The notes under the pieces are model-generated. The model had not been told where the DNA came from. It searched no databases and saw only the letters and a program-made list of their open reading frames with translations. Source: Cocos nucifera (taxonomy: Eukaryota > Streptophyta > Magnoliopsida > Arecales > Arecaceae). Taken from it: a stretch of DNA of 64,000 bases. Below, in pieces: positions 24,201-36,600 of the stretch (within the stretch, counting starts at the first letter, position 1; every line of letters begins with the position of its first letter). Made by a program: the position numbers and the translations under genes. The stretch is taken from the NCBI GenBank assembly GCA_006176705.1, contig QRFJ01003030.1:241656-305655 (forward strand). Reading direction: 5' to 3'.

Positions 24201-24881
24201 AGCCTTCCTCTTCGACTCTGCCTTTTTCTTCTTTCCTCCTTCCACCTTCTGCTTTTTCGCAGACTTCTTCTTCTTTCCAAAAGACTTTCTCTTGGAAGAA
24301 GTCCATTCCATAGCAAACACTGAGCCTTTAGAACCTTTCATGGAAAGCTCAATGGTAATCAGCGTGTTCATAAGTTCGGCCAAGGAGTTTTGAAGTTTAT
24401 GCATATGGTAGTTCATAATGAACTGTCCATACGCATCAATCAAAGATTGCAGAATTATGTCATTTTGCAGATTCAAGTCCAACCTCACTTCGAGCTTCTC
24501 AAGCTCTTTCAAATCCTTGATCATCATCAGACAATAATCTTGGACTAACTGCCCATCGCGACTCTGTTCACGAAACATCTTCTGTAGGTGAGCCAATATT
24601 TTGCAAGTAGTTCTGATATCTTCATGTTGGCATTGAAGCTCATCAGACATCGAGCTCAACATGTAGTATCTGGCCTTATTATCTTTGTTAGTCCACTTAT
24701 CCAGAGATGCGCTCTATTCAGCGAATGGATGAGCTGATAAGGTGGGAGGGTCCTGATCCAATACATGAGTTAACTTCTCAAAATCTAAAATGATTTTGAA
24801 GTTTCGAAGCCAATCCTTATAATTTGATCCGGTCAGTCTATGGGTGTCCAAGATTCGTGCTAGTGGGTTGGATGCAGACAT
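21283..24881 (-). pseudogene. copia Y1 gag-pol, heavily decayed
   Basis: Gag starts at the ATG 24881-24879 (MSASNPLARILDTHRLTG) and is broken at about 24714. It resumes 24662-24156 with MSDELQCQHEDIRTTCKI and a Lys-rich tail. Protease (24082-23897) has WVLDFGSSAHLC, so the active-site DSG has become DFG and would be inactive. The GAG-pre-integrase and integrase region (23851-23280) keeps CESCLHGKMTKLSF and VHTDVCGPFD. Integrase end and RT (about 22900-21700) are only fragments. RNase H (21668-21283) keeps IPYASAIGSLMYAM and a damaged CNGGAVS. Same gene order as Y2 and Y3. Dead element. Confidence 0.88.
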
Positions 24882-26867
24882 TTTTCTATAGAAAGTCAAA
24901 GTTTCTAGTTAGATATTGTAATTAAGACTTAACCAAATTATTTAGAAATTTTATTTTTAAATAAATTAGCCCCCACTATTTTCGGATCCCTACACTCCTT
25001 CTGTAGAGTTGCAAAAATCTCCACGATTACTGATTTCTAGTGGATGGTGCGGTCCCACCGACTTACGCATCATCTCACTTAATAGTTATTGATGATGGGT
25101 TAGCCAATGGGTGAACAAAGTTCAATGATTCTCTAACCATGGTGCACCCAAACTTGGTCTCTAATTCATGAATCTCATAGTGTTCGAAATATTGATCCAC
25201 TCCTTAGTTAAGTCAGACCCACCATTTGCACAGATTGGATTCCTAATTGAGTCTCTCACCATATCCAAAATATTGAGCCCAATTCATCCTCCAGCCCATA
25301 GCATCTGATGCCTAATAGACATGGTTGCATCTTCCCAGTGCAACTGAGCCACTATAATCAGTCGAGAACAATCAACCCCGGGAAGGGTCCGCACATCTAC
25401 AATGGTGGAAGATCTTAGACTTAATCTTTTCTTAGAAAGATTTGATTTAGGTCTCATTAAACTAGACTTGATATGGTCATAACTATTATGACTAACCTAG
25501 TGGCATGAGTTAGCTCGGATTATTGACCACCTCAGATCAGAACTGAGTCAACAAACATGGCCAGGTAAGTGAGACCAGTGGAAGGGATATGCCATTAACT
25601 CGACAAGAACGCATTCGAGTCGAGTAGCTCCCAATTAAAAACCAGTCGATCATATCTGCCAAACTTACCTTAGACACCAAATTATTGAGCCAGAACCAAT
25701 CGGATTAGCCTACAATCCAGACTCTAACCACTGAGCCTAATTAGGCCTTAGCTTGATCGATCACTCACGTGACTCGATCTTGACCCAGACTTAATCCTAT
25801 TAGGCTGGTCAATTTAAGCATTGTTGATCCCATCTAACCAACTCTTAATTCGATTTGATCAACCGCTAGACCTAATTGAGCTACCCAAGCCGAAACCAAG
25901 TTTTATGAATATATCTTAGATATGAAAATTCTCAATTTTAGACCTAATATATTTCATAATCTTAATTCTTAATTAAGTTTAGGGTTCAAAAATAAAACAT
26001 GTAAATAAGATCCGAGGATTTCAGGATCTAGGGTTTTGCTGAAAGTACGTTTTTAATTTCTATTTAAGGACGAACAACCATTTTCAATTTAGTTTGGCCA
26101 TAATCTTAATTCTTAATTAAGTTTTTAAAAAAAACATGTAAATAAGATCCGAGGATTTCAGGATCTATTGCTGAAAGTACGTTTTTAATTTCTATTTAAG
26201 GACGAACACGCAGCACCCCTACACATCATAAGAACACCCCATCGAATGAGAGGAGAGGGTCTTTAAGCCCTACTTTATTCTCATGACCGAACGGCCAAGG
26301 GAAATGCTTTAATCAAAAAAATAATTAATCTACAAAAACTAATTAGATCTAAGCATATATCTCATACAAAAAAATAGATCTAATTAAAATATGTTTTGTA
26401 TATATCACATATATCATGCATGTATATTTTTTAGATCTAAATTATCTCATAATCATCTAAAAAGTTAAATTTAAATTTGATCTTATCAAATAAAATTTAA
26501 TCTAGACCTATTTGCAGAACTATTCTACAACTTATCTAAACATGCAATTATCATATCTCATATAAACAAATTAAATTAAATTTATTTTTTATTTTTAGAT
26601 TGGATTATAATATTTATAATATTATAAAATTAAAAATAAATAGATCTAAAAATTATATTTAATCAAATAAAAAAATATGATTATACTAGACTACATATAG
26701 AATAATTCTATACCTAGTCTAGTTATGTATCTCATACATATTAGATCTAGATTAATTAATTTTAATTTTTTATTTTTCTAATTTTAGGTCTAATCATATC
26801 TCATATGATATATGAAATCACTAATTAATCAAATTAAATCAAATCTAAATAAATTTTATAAGAACTT
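24882..26867 (-). other. copia Y1 5' leader, with internal tandem duplication
   Basis: About 2 kb of untranslated leader between PBS and gag, as in Y2 and Y3. Unlike them, it contains two copies of the segment beginning CATAATCTTAATTCTTAATT (25955-26076 and 26099-26208). No gene is seen in it. Confidence 0.75.
25955..26208. repeat. tandem duplication of about 130-144 bp in the Y1 leader
   Basis: Both copies contain AACATGTAAATAAGATCCGA, GGATTTCAGGATCTA and GAAAGTACGTTTTTAATTTC. The second copy lacks a few bases. Y2 (38735-38850) and Y3 (about 45860-45985) have this segment once, so the duplication is private to Y1. Confidence 0.88.
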
Positions 26868-26880
26868 GGCTCTGATATCA
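26868..26880 (-). other. primer-binding site of copia Y1
   Basis: GGCTCTGATATCA is the inverse of TGATATCAGAGCC, one base from the initiator-Met tRNA complement TGGTATCAGAGCC. It lies two bases from the LTR edge at 26883. Confidence 0.85.
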
Positions 26881-26882
26881 AT

Positions 26883-29165
26883 TGAAGGAAAATCCTGATT
26901 TTTTGGATCAGGTTCGTTCAGATCTGATTGGATCGAGAAGCATATTTCAAAAATCATCTCTTAGATCCTAATCAGATCTGACACTTTTCAGATCTGATTT
27001 TATGATTTCATAAATAAGAAAATAAACTAAATTAATTTTGAATTAATTTTATCTTGATTCTGGGTAATCTGATTATCCGTTGATGATCCTATCGAAGCCC
27101 TGAGATTCTAGATCTGGCCACGCAAGCACCTAGCCTCTACCGATATCCACTTGGATTGGATCTGAAGATCTTCTCCTTCTCTTTCTTTTCTCCAAAAAAT
27201 AGATCTAGATTTGATTTGAAGAATCTTCAAAACTTCTTCTGAAGATCATCCATCGTCTCTGCAGCAGTGCTGCCTTCTTCCTTTTTCGTCAGCCTTTTCT
27301 TATCTGATTTGCACTAATCTGAAGGCCCAACTTCCTTAGGCATGGAGAGGAGGAAGAGGGCCAGATGGTGGCATGGAGAAGGGAGAGGGGCAGCCTTGGG
27401 GCATGGCTTGGAAGAGGAGTCTCAAAAGTGGGCGCAGATAGGGTCTTTTTATAGACTCTGCTGTGCCATGCAGTGCTGCATCACCCTGATCAATCATGTT
27501 GCTTCGTGCAATCAGATCTAAATCTGATTGGTGGGATGACATCACCTGATCCAATTAGATGAGAGACCCATAGATTTATTCTTAGATGGCGCCTAAGACT
27601 AGTCATAGTAGATACCCAAGGGCCACCTAAGTAGAAACTAAGAAGCAACCTGAAGTCCCATTCGTATGGGACTCCAGCATCCTTATCCATGGGTGCACAC
27701 CATCCTAGGCGTGCACCCCTTTCTTTCCAATTTTTAGAGAGGGGACGAGCTCCTTTCTGCTCTCCAATAAGTGCATGACACATGGGCAGATGTCCAAGGG
27801 TCAAAGGTCAACATTTGACCAAGTCAAAGTACAAGAATTAGTGGGTGATGAAAAATGACAGCCATTGTCTCAAATTTATCTCATAAATTAAGACAACCCT
27901 TTTCTGACTTGAAAAAGCTCCAGTCAAACCAGGTAAAGGTACCTAAGTGAGCACAAACTCATTTGGCTCAGTCGAGATAACTTTTATGATAGAAAAAGGA
28001 GAACGTTAGGCTCAATCAGGTGCTAGCATGATTTCCTTGAACCTAATTGAATCTTATTCAAATCAATTGAACTAGATAAGTCCAATTGATGATATCTAGA
28101 TCCAAATCCTTATTTGTGTGATCCAGTTAGATTCAGTTCTGTATGATATTGGGATATGTAGTGATCTCCATCATCAACATCATCGAAACTCCTTTCGATG
28201 GATCAGAACTCTTTTGATTCAGACAACCTAGAATGATCGTTCATCTAAATCATTCTAATTGCTCCCAAAATCCACCAGTGACACCTAATAGCATATGGTG
28301 GCAATCCATCAAAACTAAAAATGAATCTGTTAGTGCAGCTACTTCTATGATTAAGTTCTTTTATCTTGAGCCCCGATCAGATTAGGGTTAAGGTAAACTC
28401 GTCAAATCCTAATTTTTATCATATGATTTAATCATTCGATTCAAGTTCAATGTGAAAATCTTAATAGAAACTCTTTCTATCATTTCACTCTCTGCCGTGG
28501 CCATTGGCTTATAGACTTGATTCTCATGATCATCAAAGGGCTGCTCCTCATCCACCGAGGTAGATAGATTCCATCTTGGTGCAATCCAATTTCTACAATG
28601 AACATGCTATAGCCAACATACACCTCAGGATTTCGAATGGCTAGAAGATCGAGTCATAGTGTAGTCAAACTATAACACCCTCAAAGTGAACTACCGATGC
28701 ACCTCAAGTCAAAGAACTAGACACACCACTGCAGCATCGAGTCAGTCATCGATGAGAAGGTAGACTTTCTTATGACTACTTGAGTTGGTCATGCTCAATG
28801 CCCTTGTTCTCTAACGAGTACCTATACTCTCACTTCAGTGTCTCTACACTGTAGAATTAAGACTCATCTACTATAAAGAAACGATTGTACACTAACCTTT
28901 CGGATCAATCACCATCCTCATGATGGTCCTACGATCAGGAGCATTTTATGAGCTAATAAATGAAAATTTATGTCTTAAATTTTCAACTCTTGAAAATATG
29001 AATTATCATTACCATTAACTCAAGGGATGTATCACAAACACTAAATACACTTATGTGATAGAAAATAATCCATTTTATTATTTATAGTCAAAATTATAAT
29101 TTTACCTTTAGAAGTGTATTACAAGTGTCAGCCAATTCTGGCTTCTAGGGCACACATATCTAACA
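26883..29165 (-). repeat. 5' LTR of copia Y1
   Basis: About 2.28 kb, TGAAGGAAAATCCTGATT (plus reading) to ATATCTAACA. It aligns with 18632-20920 with many substitutions. Inverted TATA near 27445-27460 (TCTTTTTATAGACTC) and a GTCAA cluster near 27796-27830. Confidence 0.92.
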
Positions 29166-29978
29166 GATACCCGACAGTCGAATAGGTCGAATGTATAAAG
29201 CAACACTCTTAAAATCCATGTGAATATAGTTTTCATATAATTCATCCCCCGATCTTAATGCTTATAGGACAACTCAGAGTTTAATTGTCAACCCTGATTA
29301 TGTCATCCACATTGTATTTCAAAATATCAAATCCATCTCATGGATTACTCTGACCAAGAATTTGCTAAATTAAAATATAATAATGTATTTTCTCTGAACT
29401 CTTAGAGTGGTCAACCCCATCTTGATCACTCACCGACTTCACAAGTACTTACTATACCCAAAAATCTTTCATCACTGAATTAAAAATTTAGGTAGTCCGA
29501 CACCAAAGCACAGTGAGTTGCTTGCAAGCCACCATGGTGATCTCAGGTCCAAGAGATACTTATATCCATATCTCATCAGAGCAATTTTCGATAGCAGAAT
29601 GCTCTAGAGTTGATCATGTTCAACGATGTTGTATCCTTATATCTCACCTGTATACTATATCAGTATCTCCATACTTCTTGGTTAAGAGAACAACCAACCT
29701 ATATGACATACAATGATCTATACTCGACAAACGTTGTCATCCTAATTAACAACATATCATTTGGTCATGAACAGTTTAAGGACTAATCGATAAATTCTCT
29801 CTTTATCGAAACTAAATAGTCCTAAGAACTTCATCACAACATAGAATTCAATAGAAGATGTAGACTTTATGATGAAAAAGTCAGAATATAATTTTATTCA
29901 ATAATTAATCATTTATAATTATAAAATTGCATAACCATCAATAGGCTAATGATTGACTTTAGGATATAATTTCCAATA
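29166..29978 (-). repeat. 5' LTR of copia X2, piece 3 of 3 (outer end)
   Basis: Reverse complement of this piece follows 1079-1885 of the X1 LTR closely, including GATAAAGAGAGAATTTATCG and CTTAGGACTATTTAGTTTCG. Its outer edge reads TATTGGAAATTAT on the element strand, a decayed TGTTGG-type end. Bases beyond 29978 read as gypsy protease, so X2 was inserted in gypsy Z. The piece includes the right TSD of Y1 (29166-29170). The frame at 29513-29716 is a shadow. Confidence 0.88.
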
Positions 29979-31529
29979 GTTCCTTCCACTGGCACCGTGC
30001 TACTAGAGAACCCAACTAGAGGTATACTCCTTTTTACCAACTATCCAAGATTCAAGTTCATCCGAACAAAGGCATTATAAAACAAGATATCTACTGAACT
30101 TCCATTATCAATAAGAATCCAATGTGCATCATAGTTAGAAATATTTAAGAAAACAACTATAGGATCGTCATATGGATAACTTATTCCTTATAGATCATCC
30201 TCAGTAAAAGTGATTCCATCATCGACCTTTCTTTTCTTTGATCCTTCCTCCTTAGATCGGCCTTATTCTGAGGTGTTTCCACCATGATGCCCCCCAGCAA
30301 TCATTCTGATCTCTTCCACTGCTAGCTGTTCTTTGTGAGGATCTTTCTGTCGAGGTTGTTTGCAATATGGGTTTGCTAGAATTCGTTATTCATCAACAAA
30401 GCATCAAAGCCATCCTCGCTTGATTAATGCCTTTATCTCTTCTTTAAGCTGCCAGCATTCCTCAGTGTCATGCCCATGATCGCAATGATATCTATAATAT
30501 TTTATTAGATTTCTTGCTCGAGCTAAAGTCACCATCTTTTTCAATCATGGTATTTCTTCTTGTCGTTTAATCTCCATCAAAATCTAAGCTCAAGGAGTAT
30601 TGAGAAGAGTATAGTGGTGAAACCTTCGAGGTGTGGTCCTTGACCAACATTGCGCTATAGGAGATGTAGGTTAGCCACTTCGAGCTGGAGTCTGTGAGTG
30701 GCAAGGTCGTGGATCCTCGTGTCGATGTTACACACACTGGTAGTCTTTCTTTTTCTCCTACATTTGGGCCCATTGTGATCCACCATCGAGGTTGCCTCCT
30801 TGTTTGTCCCAAGCTTCCTCAGCTTGGGCATATTTTTCTACCCGCTCCAACATCTCGACAAAATCACTTGGGTAGTCCAAATTAAGGAAAAAAAGAAGAT
30901 CATTCTGGAGGAGTCCAGCCTTCAATGCTATCATCGCAACTGGATAATCTAAGTTCTAAACCTCTAGAGTAGCTACATTAAAGTGGTTGATGTATTCTAA
31001 AAGAGGCTTATTCTCTTGCTACTTAATGCTTATGAGAAAATCTGAGTTATGGTATTGCCGACGACTATTGATAAAATGAGCAATGAACAGGTGGCTTAGT
31101 TGATGGAAGGAATCTATGGAGCTCAACTATAGATTCGAATACCAGTGTCGAGCTACCTTTCTCAAAGTTGAAGAAAAAGCTTGGCACAACATTACATCAT
31201 TAGCTCTTTGCAGGAGCATAAGAGTCCAAAAATTATTTAACTGATCTGCAAGGTCCGCAGTTCCATTGTAAGGCTCTATCTGAGGTATTTTGAATCAAAG
31301 TGGTAGAGGCTCATTCATGATCTTTTGGATGAACGGAGGGTCAATGTTGAACCCTAGATCATCCTCTTATTGCTTTGTCGCTTGCAATGCATCTACCTAT
31401 TATTGCATTTCTTAGAGCCTTTTCTCTATGTCGTCCTTCTGAGTAGTTCGGCATCGAGGGGAAACATGACTTGGGGTAGAGTCTCTTCTGGAGATGGGGG
31501 TAGGCAATGCACAAGTCTTTAGCAGGGAG
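29979..31529 (-). pseudogene. gypsy Z gag (capsid, zinc-knuckle region) and protease start, decayed
   Basis: Read leftward from 31529. Capsid remnants near 31350-30790 include IEPYNGTADLADQLNNFWTL, LCQAFSSTLRKVARHWYSNL and FVEMLERVEKYAQAEEAW. The C-terminal gag segment GHDTEECWQLKEEIKALIKR is near 30490-30415. Next is the aspartic protease with LIDNGSSVDILFYNAF near 30120-30060 and PLVGFSSSTVPVEG just before 29979, where X2 cuts it. There are several stops and frame changes. The wording matches the gag of W1 (59780-60300) and of W2 (63121-63260). The GGGAG at 31525-31529 is also the left TSD of Y2. Gag would form particles and the protease would mature them. Confidence 0.85.
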
Positions 31530-33678
31530 TGAAGGAAAATCCTGATTTTTCAGACAAGGTTCATTCAGATCTGATCGGATCAAGAGATATATTTCAAAAA
31601 TTTTTCTCTTTAATCCAAATAAGATCTGAGATATTTTAGATCTAATTTTTATTATTCTAATAATTAAAATAAAATATAAATAAATTAAATTAGATTTAAT
31701 TTACCTTGATGTAGGATAATCCTATTATCCGTTGATGATCCTATAAGCAACGAAAGGTTCTGGATCTAGCCATGCAAGTGTCTAACCTCTACCGATATCT
31801 ACTTAGGCTGGATCTAGAGATCCTCTTCTTTTCTATCACGTCTCCAAAAATTAGATCTGAATCTGATTTTGAGAATCTTCAAAATAGCTTTCGAAAATCA
31901 GCAGTTGTCCTTTGCAGCAGCGCAGTCTTCTAACTTTCTGTCGCCTTTCTCTCCCTTAGATTGCACCAACAGAGATCCCAAACATCTTTGGGCGTGGAGA
32001 GGAGAGGGAGAAGATGAACTTGGCATGGAGGAAGAGAGAGGAAGCCTTGGGGCGTAGAGAATTGTTTTCCTTTTTGAGTTGGGAGCAGGGTCTTATTTAT
32101 AGACTATGCACGATCCAACTCCTCTTCATCCCAACCAATCACAACCCTTTGTGAAATCAGATCTAAATCTGATTGGTGGAAATAGAGTCCCTTGGATTCA
32201 TCCTTAGATGGTGCCTAAGATCAGTCAAAGTTGATTCTTATGAGGAGTCTAATCTGAATCCAATAAGGAGATGGAGTTCCTATCCAACAGCTCAAATAGG
32301 TGCGTGACACGTGGACAAAAGTCAAAGTGTCAATGGTCAACATTTGACCAATCAAAGGATGAGAAATGGTAGGTGACCAAAAATGATAGGTATTGTCTTA
32401 CAAAATAAGACAACCCTTTTCTGACCTGGATAGGCTCCAATCAGATCAAGTGAAGGCCTCTGATCGAGCACAAACTTCTTTAGCTCAGTTAGGACAACTA
32501 TTTATGATAGTAAAAGAAGAACGTTAGGTTCAATCGAGTGCTAGCATGATTTCTTGAACCTAATTGAATCTCATTCAGATCAATTGAACTGGATCAGTTC
32601 AATTGATGATCACCAGATTCAAACCCTTGTTTGTGTGATCCAGTTAGGTTCAGTTCTATATGGTAATGGGATATGTCATGATCTCTATCATCGACATCAT
32701 TGAAACTCCTTTCGATGGATCAGAACTCTTCTGATTCGAATAGCTAGAATGATCGATCATCTAAATCATTCTAATTGATCTCAAAATCCACCAGTGATAC
32801 CAAACAGTAAATGGTGGCAACCCATCAGAACTGAATGTGAACCTCTTGCTGTAGCTACCTGTGTGATTAAGTTCTTCAATCTTGAGCTCCGATCAGATTA
32901 GGGTTAAGGTGAACTCATCAAACCCTAGTTTCTATCATATGATGTAATCATTCGATTCAAGTCCGATGTGAAAATCTAAATAGAAACTCTTTCTATTATT
33001 TCACTCTGCCATGGCCATGGGCTTCTGAACTTGATTCTTATGATCATCATAGGGCTGCTCCTCTACCACCGAGGTAGATAGATTCCATCTTGATGCAATC
33101 CAGTTCCTACAATGAACATGCTATAGCCAACATATACCTCAGGATTTTGATTGGCTAGGAGATCGAGTTATGGAGTAGTCAAACTATAACACCCTCAAGA
33201 TGAACTATCGATGCACCTCAGGTCAAAGAACCAGACACACCACTACAGCATCGAGTCAGTCATTGACGAGAAGGTAGACTTTCTAATGACTACTCGAGGT
33301 GGTCATGCTCAGTACCCTCGTTCTCTAACGAGTACCTATACTCTCACTTCGGTGTCTTCACTCCGTAGACTTAAGACTCATCTACTAAAGAGAAGCGATT
33401 GTACACCTTTCTTTCGGATCAATCACCATCCTCGTGATGATCCTATGGTAGGAAGCATTTTATGAGTTAATAATGATTATTCATGTCTTAAATTTTCAAC
33501 TCTTAAAAATATGAATTATCATTACCATTAACTCAAAGGATGTATCACAGACACTAAATATACATATGTAATAGAAAATAATCCATTTAATTGATTATAG
33601 TTAAAATTATAATTTTGCCCCTAGAAGAGTATTACAAGTGTCAGCCAATTCTGACTTCTAGGGCACATATGTCTAACA
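31530..33678 (-). repeat. 3' LTR of copia Y2 (with internal deletion)
   Basis: 2149 bp. It begins TGAAGGAAAATCCTGATT and ends GTCTAACA. Compared with its partner at 39524-41766 it lacks roughly 90 bases near 32288 that include the TTGGGCGCACGCCACCC block. Inverted TATA at about 32091-32104 (TCTTATTTATAGACT). Confidence 0.92.
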
Positions 33679-36600
33679 ATCTTTCATATGTCCTAAAGCC
33701 AATTGGCTATAAGTCTAAGTTCCATCTTCTCAATGTGGGCTTCAATTTTTTGTTGTTCCAATGGTTTTGTAAGTGGATCTGCCGTATTGTCTATGGAATT
33801 GACTCTCTTGACCTCGACGTAACCCTTCTCGATGTAATCGCAAATGAGGTGGTATCACCGCTAAATATGCTTGAATTTCTGATGAGACCTCGGCTCTTTA
33901 GCAAGAGCTATGGCACTATTATTGTCGCAGTACAGAGGAATGGCATCTGATGGCATTACTCTAATTTCTGCAGCAAACTTCTATACCAGAATGCTTCCTT
34001 CGCAGCCTTTGATGCAGCGATATATTCTGCTTCCATGGTGGAATCTGCTATCATGGTTTGCTTAGAACTCTTCCAACTGACAACACCACCATTGCACACA
34101 AATAGACTCCCAAATGTCGACTTTCGATCATCTACATCAGACATAAAATCCGAGTCTGTGTATCCCTGAACTTAGAATTCTCCGTTACCAAAGACCAACA
34201 TCATATCCTTAGTTCTTCTTAAGTACTTAAGGATACATTTCACAGAAGTCCAGTGTTCTTCACCTGGATTTGACTGATATCTGCTTGTGACACTCACAGC
34301 ATGGGCTATATCAGGTCGTGTACATAGCATGGCATACATGAGGCTCCCTATTGCAGAAGCATAAGGGATCTTGCTCATGCATTCTATTTCCTCAGGTGTG
34401 CTAGGGCACATCTTCTTGGAAAGATGAATACCATGTCTGAAGGGTATTAATCCCCTCTTAGAGTTTTCCATACTAAACCTCTTTAGTACTTCCTCTATGT
34501 ACATCTTCTGTGAAAGTCCTAGCATCCTATTCGGTCTATCCCTATAGACCTTAATTCCTAGAATAAAGGATGCTTCACCTAGGTCTTTCATGGAGAATTC
34601 CTTGGACAACCATATTTTGACTGTCATGTCAACATGGGAAAATATCATTCCCAATAAGGAGGATGTCATCCACGTACAATACGAGGAAGACAACAGCGCT
34701 CCCACTGACCCTTTTTGAAAGACACATGGTTCCTCTTCATTTTTGATGAAACCAAATACTTTTTGATCACATCATTGAAATGAGTGTTCCAGCTCCGAGA
34801 TGCTTGCTTAAGTCCATATATGGACCTTTGCAGCTTGCAAACCTTGTGATCAGTATCACTGGATGTGAAACCTAGCGGCTGTTCCATATAGATATCTTCC
34901 TCAAGATATCCATTTAAGAATGCCATTTTCACGTCCATTTGCCATATTTCATAATCGAAATAGGCTGCAATGGCAAGCAATGTGCGGATGGATTTTAGCA
35001 TAGCCACTGGAGAAAAGGTATCCTGATAGTCAATGCCTTCGCGTTGACTATAACCTTTTGCCACTAGTCTAGCCTTGAATGTCTCCACATTCCCATCTGC
35101 ACCAATCTTTCTCTTGAAGATCCATTTACACCCAATAGGTACTATACCTTCTGGTGGATCTACCAAGGTCCAGACTTGGTTTGAGTGCATCGAGTCAATT
35201 TCTGACTGCATTGCCTCTAGCCATTTCTCGGAGTCGATATCTGATATCGCCTCGTTGTAGGTTTTGGGATCATCACCATGAGCACCATTACCTACGAGGA
35301 ACATTTTCTCTACTTCCTCTGAAATAATACCTAAGTATCTTTCAGGGGGACGGGAAACTCTTTCCGATCTACGAGGTGGAGGAGGTAGTGTTCTTATTGG
35401 CTCAACCTGATTTGGTTCCATTGGTCCTTAGCTCGTTGTACTTGTGAGACTTTCTCATCAAGCTTAATCTGCTTTCCAATGCCGCTATCTTGAATAAACT
35501 ATTTTTCAAGAAAGATGGCATGTCGACTCACAATCACATTGTGGTCTTCTGGAATGTAGAAATAGTATCCTAATGACTCTTTAGGATATCCTATGAATCG
35601 AGCTCTGAAGGACCTAAACTCTAACTTGTCCGCTTGTTGTCTTTTGACATGAGCCGGACAACCCCAAATTCTGAGATGACTCAGACTTGGTTTCTTACCG
35701 TGCCATATCTCATACGGTGTGGTAGGAACGGTTTTAGAGGGAACCCTATTCAGTAGATATAGATTGAAGTTAACAATGAAGTGTCCCCAAAGAAAATCAG
35801 GGAGGTCTGTGAAGCTCATCATGGATCGAACCATATCCAATAGAGTCCGATTTCTCCGTTCTGAAACCCCATTGAGTTGAGGTGTTCCTGGTGGAGTCCA
35901 TTGAGAGACTATGCCATTTTTCTTGAGATAGTCTAGGAATTCTCGGCTAAGGTATTCACCTCCTCGATCTGATCGAAGAACCTTAATGGGTTTTTCAGTT
36001 TGTTTTTCTACTTCATGTCTGAATTCTTTGAACTTTTCAAAAGCTTCAGACTTGTGTCTCATAAGATACACATACCCATACCTAGACAGATCATCGGTAA
36101 AGGATAATGAAGTAGACAAAATTGCCTCTAGCCGGCACATCAAATGGGCCGCACACATCAGTATGTACTAGGGCAAGGAGATCTGTGGCCCTTCTCCCCA
36201 TGTCCAACAAAAGGGAGTTTAGTCATTTTGCCTTGAAGACAAGATTCACAAGTTGGATATGACTCGGAAGTCAATGGACTCAATAGCCCATTTTTCTCCA
36301 ATTTGTTGATCCTATCTTCTGCTATATGACCTAATCTCAGGTGCCATAGATATCTATCGTTTGGACTATCCCTAGGTCGTTTGGCATTCACGTTTTGCTC
36401 GATAGTTAGAATAGGTACATCAATATGTAGCTGATAAAGACCATTAATAAGGAAACCATTTGCAATTTTATTTCTTTCATAAAGAATGTTACAATGGTCC
36501 TTAAAGAAGGTAATCACATAGCCTTCTTAGTGCTAAGCATGAAACAGAAATCAAATTCCTGCTAGCTGCAGGCACATAATAACAGTCTTTCAAAACTAAG

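Larger units (their letters stand above)
18632..29165 (-). mobile_element. copia element Y1, complete but decayed
   Basis: Minus-strand copia with LTRs 18632-20920 (3') and 26883-29165 (5'). The PBS lies at 26868-26880 and the polypurine tract at 20921-20930. The flanks are GATAA (18627-18631) and GATAC (29166-29170), a 5-bp TSD with one change. It interrupts the LTR of X2. The polyprotein, read from 24881 leftward, is full of stops and frameshifts, more so than in Y2 or Y3. Confidence 0.9.

Noticed and set aside
29979..31529. Integrated plant pararetrovirus as source of the gag/protease remnant
   Set aside because: It is linked to an LTR and PBS at 42141-42904 once Y2 is removed, and matches the gag of LTR elements W1/W2, so it is a gypsy retrotransposon.
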